Shown here: piece by piece, positions 61,049-64,000 of the stretch | Layout of the letters: every line of letters begins with the position of its first letter | How positions within the stretch are numbered: position 1 is the first letter of the stretch | Origin: CAZKWG01 sp964615375 | Lineage (GTDB): Bacteria; Myxococcota_A; UBA796; CAZKWG01 | Length of the DNA stretch: 64,000 nt | NCBI GenBank assembly: GCA_964615375.1 | Contig: CAZTOW010000022.1 | Span: 62,001-126,000 of the forward strand | Direction of reading: 5' to 3' | Notes under the pieces: model-generated | Seen by the model: only the letters and a program-made list of their open reading frames with translations | The model's database searches: none | What the model was told of the DNA's origin: nothing | Program-made: the position numbers and the translations under genes

Positions 61049-64000
61049 TCAGGGAGAGGTCGCGCCTCCTGCGCCCCGGCGCATCCGCGCCCGCGCGACG
61101 AGCGCCCACCCCGGGTGCGTGTGCAGCGGCGCCAGCTCCTCGCGGTGGGAGAGGACGTCCGCGACGACCTCGGGCGCGGGGGCCTCGCGCAGGACCTGCT
61201 CGAGGGTGGCCATCGCGGCGTCCGGGTCCCCGGCGGCGAGCTGGGCCATCGCCTCCTGCTGGAGGGCGCGCGAAAGCGGGCCGGGCGTCTGGGGATCTCG
61301 CAGCCCGCGGGCGATGCGCACCGCGAGCCGGGCGTCCGAGAGCGATCGATCGAGCTGCCCCAGCAGGCGCCAGGTCTGGGCGCGGCGGGTGAGCAGCACG
61401 GCGACGGTCTCCGAGGGGGGCGCGCGCTCGAGGCCGAGGAGCATGCTCGCCAGCGCGCGCTGGGCGGGGGCCTCGTCGCCGTGCGTGAAGGTGAGCAGAT
61501 CGAAGGCGCCCAGGAAGGTGTCGAACCAGCGATCCCCCAGGGCGGCGCGGATCGGCCCGGCGTAGTGGGCCTCGGTGACCAGGAGGAGCTCGTCCAGGGC
61601 GCCGCCCAGCGTGGGGTCCAGGGCCAGGGCCGCGCGCAGGGTCGCGTCCCGCTCGTCCAGGCGACCGAGCGCGTCCAGGGCCAGGGCGCGAGGCAGCGAG
61701 GGCGAAGCGCCGGCCAGCTCCAGCGCCTCCTGGGCGCGCCCGAGGGTCAGCAGGCCGTTCACCCGGAGCTCCGGCTCCTCGGGGGCCTCGCGGAGCGCGA
61801 AGCCCGTCAGCCTCAGCTCGGAGATCAGGAGATCGGAGACGGCGCCCTCGTTGTGGGAGCGCAGCACCAGCCAGGGATCGGTCGGGGGGTCGCCGCGGAT
61901 CGAGTCGTAGACCGCCCGCCCGATCTCCGCGCCGGCCTCGTCCAGCACGACGCAGCTCTCCTTGCGGTCCTCCGGGTCGTAGGTCCAGCGCACGCGCGCC
62001 GGGGCCCCCTCCGGGCGCACCCCGACGTGCTGCGCCCTGGGGACGTCCCGGCATCCCGCCGCGTGGGTGTTGATGTTGCCGCCGCCCGTGCTCGCGATGG
62101 TGAGGTGTCGCTCGGGGACCTCCAGACCGTCCGTGTCCAGCCCGACATCCAGCCAGCCGCTCCAGTCCTGCCGGTAGGTGCTCACGACGATCTCGATCGC
62201 CGCGGGGCCTCCCAGCCAGCGCAGGGGGAGCCGCGCCAGGCTCCCCTCGTCGCTGAAGCGCAGGCGGAGCCCCTGCGGCGTGGCCCGCGCGGTGTAGGGA
62301 CGGGAGAAGCGCCAGGCGGGGTCCAGCGCCTGGGTGAGGTCCTGGCGCAGCGTTGGGGTCGCCGCCTTGCGCCGCCAGGTCTCCAGGCGGGCGACCAGCT
62401 CCGGGGGAGGATCGGGCAGGGCCCGGCGGAGGTCGCCCAGCTGGATCGCGGCCTCCGCGCGGAGGGCCCGGTCGTGCATCCAGAAGGCCTCCTCCAGGGC
62501 CCGTGGCGCGACGGAGGGCTCGGCGGCGGCCTCCTCGTAGAGGCGGAGGGCCTCCTCGGGGCGGCTGGGGGCGATGACCTCGGCGGCGCGGAGCTGGGCG
62601 AGCCCGCGCTGCTCGGGGCTGGCGCTGAGCTCTCCCAGCGTGAGGAAGCGCTCGTAGGCGGCCGTGATGTGGCCGATGGCGACCAGATCCTCGGCGCGAC
62701 TCCAGGCGGCCTGCTGGTCGGGGTCCAGGGCCTCCGGCGGAGCCTGGGGCGAGGTCGGCGCGCGGGTGAGGGCAGGGAGCGCGCCGGTCCCCATCCCCAG
62801 GGCGAAGGCGAGCCCGGTCTCGTTGTCGCGCACGATGAGCTCGTCGTCTCCGTCGCGATCGAGGTCGAAGAAGGCCAGCGGGCGGCGCTCGTCCAGGGCG
62901 AGGGCGGTCCAGCCCCCCGCGCTCTGCCGGCTGTAGATCCAGGTCCAGAGGCCGCCGACGCTGAGGGCGAGCTCGTCCTGACCGTCGCCGTCGAGATCGC
63001 CCGCGTAGAGATCGAAGGCCCAGGCCATCTCCAGGCTGGTGTCCTGGCTGTGGGGGCGCGCGGGCGGCTCGGGCATGGGCAGCAGGTCGCGCTGCGCCAG
63101 CCGGCCGCCCTCCCAGGCGTAGAGGTAGACACCGCGGGGCGCCGCATGGGGCAGCTCCGGGCCGAAGATCCTCCTGTCCAGGGGGGTCATCGGATCGGCG
63201 GTCTGGACGACGGCGAACAGATCCTCGCCCCCCAGGCGCGCGATCCGAAGCCCGTGCAGGGTGCCGAGCTGCGCGCGATCCAGGGTCGCCCAACGCTCAC
63301 CCTGAAGCTGGGTCACGCGCAGGTCGTAGGCCCCCCAGACGGAGGAGGCCAGCACGAGCTCCAGCGGGGGCGCGCCGTCCAGGTCGCGGGCCAGGACGCC
63401 GTGAATCTCGGAGTTCGCCGCGTTGATCGCGCTGGCGAGGGGCCTCAGCGTGTCGAGCGCGTCCGTCGGAGCCACCAGCAAACGCCGGTTGTCCGCGACG
63501 ATCAGCTCCACCTCGCCGTCCTGGTCCAGGTCGACCTCCAGGGCGCTCATGAGGTTCTCGCAGGGCCAGGGGGGCTCCCGCACCAGCTCCCCGCCCAGCA
63601 CCCGCGCCCGCGCGCAGCGCTGCCCGTCGCGAACGAGGATCGCGTCGTGAGCGCGCGCGTCGGTCACCGGGATGGGGATGGCGGGCCCCTCGACCCCGCC
63701 GTCGCTCTTGAAGGTCTTCAGCGCCTCGGGCGCGCTCGCCCCTGGGGGGAGCGGCCCCGCGCGCAGCAGGGTCAGCGCCTGATCGCGGAAGCTGTGGAGG
63801 GCGAGATCGGGCGCGCCGTCGCCGTCCCCGTCCAGGGGGAAGGCGGAGCCGGCCCGGAGCCCCAGCGGCTGGACCTGGCCGAGCGCGCGCAGCAGGGGTG
63901 TCAGCGTGGGGTCGTCATTCAAGGCCTGCGCCTCGGGGAGCCTGCCCTCGGTCACCGCCAGATCGCGGCGGAGCAGGCGCAGCTCAACCTCGGGGATGCC
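61049..64000 (-). CDS. Giant receptor-type Ser/Thr kinase, paralogue 3 (C-terminal part; 5 prime end outside window)
   Basis: A partial protein of at least 983 residues, open to the window edge. The kinase and membrane helix would lie beyond 64000. It opens in the linker where the paralogues read RDLAVTE, then shows FG-GAP-like loops PLDGDGDGAPDLAL, DLDQDGEVELIVAD, DLDGDGQDELALSV and DLDRDGDDELIVRD, the sandwich ARLPLRWLGGPAAIEIVVSTYRQDWSG and the TPR-like tail ending VARARMRRGAGGATSP. It is homologous to the two neighbours along its whole visible length, which supports the call although the kinase domain is not seen. No intact N-terminal start is available. Confidence 0.85.
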   Translation of the reverse strand, partial: GIPEVELRLLRRDLAVTEGRLPEAQALNDDPTLTPLLRALGQVQPLGLRAGSAFPLDGDGDGAPDLALHSFRDQALTLLRAGPLPPGASAPEALKTFKSDGGVEGPAIPIPVTDARAHDAILVRDGQRCARARVLGGELVREPPWPCENLMSALEVDLDQDGEVELIVADNRRLLVAPTDALDTLRPLASAINAANSEIHGVLARDLDGAPPLELVLASSVWGAYDLRVTQLQGERWATLDRAQLGTLHGLRIARLGGEDLFAVVQTADPMTPLDRRIFGPELPHAAPRGVYLYAWEGGRLAQRDLLPMPEPPARPHSQDTSLEMAWAFDLYAGDLDGDGQDELALSVGGLWTWIYSRQSAGGWTALALDERRPLAFFDLDRDGDDELIVRDNETGLAFALGMGTGALPALTRAPTSPQAPPEALDPDQQAAWSRAEDLVAIGHITAAYERFLTLGELSASPEQRGLAQLRAAEVIAPSRPEEALRLYEEAAAEPSVAPRALEEAFWMHDRALRAEAAIQLGDLRRALPDPPPELVARLETWRRKAATPTLRQDLTQALDPAWRFSRPYTARATPQGLRLRFSDEGSLARLPLRWLGGPAAIEIVVSTYRQDWSGWLDVGLDTDGLEVPERHLTIASTGGGNINTHAAGCRDVPRAQHVGVRPEGAPARVRWTYDPEDRKESCVVLDEAGAEIGRAVYDSIRGDPPTDPWLVLRSHNEGAVSDLLISELRLTGFALREAPEEPELRVNGLLTLGRAQEALELAGASPSLPRALALDALGRLDERDATLRAALALDPTLGGALDELLLVTEAHYAGPIRAALGDRWFDTFLGAFDLLTFTHGDEAPAQRALASMLLGLERAPPSETVAVLLTRRAQTWRLLGQLDRSLSDARLAVRIARGLRDPQTPGPLSRALQQEAMAQLAAGDPDAAMATLEQVLREAPAPEVVADVLSHREELAPLHTHPGWALVARARMRRGAGGATSP

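Overview
This window is very GC-rich, densely packed, and contains no rRNA, tRNA, CRISPR array or intact insertion sequence that I can see. The gene content points to a myxobacterium-like member of the Myxococcota (inference). It has several eukaryote-like Ser/Thr kinases, many lipoproteins with acidic or Thr/Gly/Glu-rich linkers, a TIGR02147-type regulator, MopE-like DxDxDG proteins, PEGA-like domains and an Lgt of unusual signature. No marker gene fixes the genus.

Layout. 1-5.4 kb: a minus-strand operon of secreted protein, transmembrane Ser/Thr kinase and lipoprotein, divergent from a TIGR02147 regulator. 5.4-9.5 kb: a one-helix beta-repeat protein, then a large membrane protein coupled to an M48 protease. 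9.5-12.9 kb: an SMP-30-like secreted propeller and a DUF952 protein, then a methionine-salvage operon mtnB-mtnD-mtnC. 12.9-17.9 kb: a minus-strand run of SRPBCC protein, secreted protein, EAD1-like/TIR effector, and a kinase plus PLP-lyase pair resembling hydroxylysine catabolism. 17.9-24.2 kb: lgt, a lipoprotein, and a two-component system (PEGA-like protein, sensor kinase, NtrC regulator) with a truncated Rpn-like fragment lodged between kinase and regulator. 24.3-30.1 kb: an M16 protease pair and a parvulin-SurA-pdxA operon. 30.1-36.6 kb: a HEAT-repeat protein and boxC-boxB (aerobic benzoyl-CoA epoxide pathway) coupled to a CehA/McbA-type metallohydrolase. 36.6-44.9 kb: small stand-alone genes, including a LysR/pirin pair, a methyltransferase, a lipoprotein serpin, an M23 peptidase, a JmjC-like oxygenase and a MopE-like protein. 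45-49.6 kb: hcrC-hcrA-hcrB, encoding a 4-hydroxybenzoyl-CoA-reductase-type enzyme, and a papain-fold lipoprotein. 49.7-52.2 kb: a GT39 glycosyltransferase with an odd N-terminal extension. 52.2-64 kb: three tandem paralogous giant receptor kinases (the third runs off the window), each built as kinase, membrane helix, FG-GAP-like repeats, beta-sandwich and TPR.

How the parts fit. BoxCB and HcrCAB could together convert 4-hydroxybenzoyl-CoA through benzoyl-CoA to ring-cleaved products, although boxA and the CoA ligases are not here. Envelope biogenesis and quality control are well represented (Lgt, SurA/PpiC, M16, M48, M23, GT39). The most unusual material is the tandem giant-kinase array, followed by the EAD1-like/TIR effector, the lipoprotein serpin and the Rpn remnant with its 12-bp tandem repeat.
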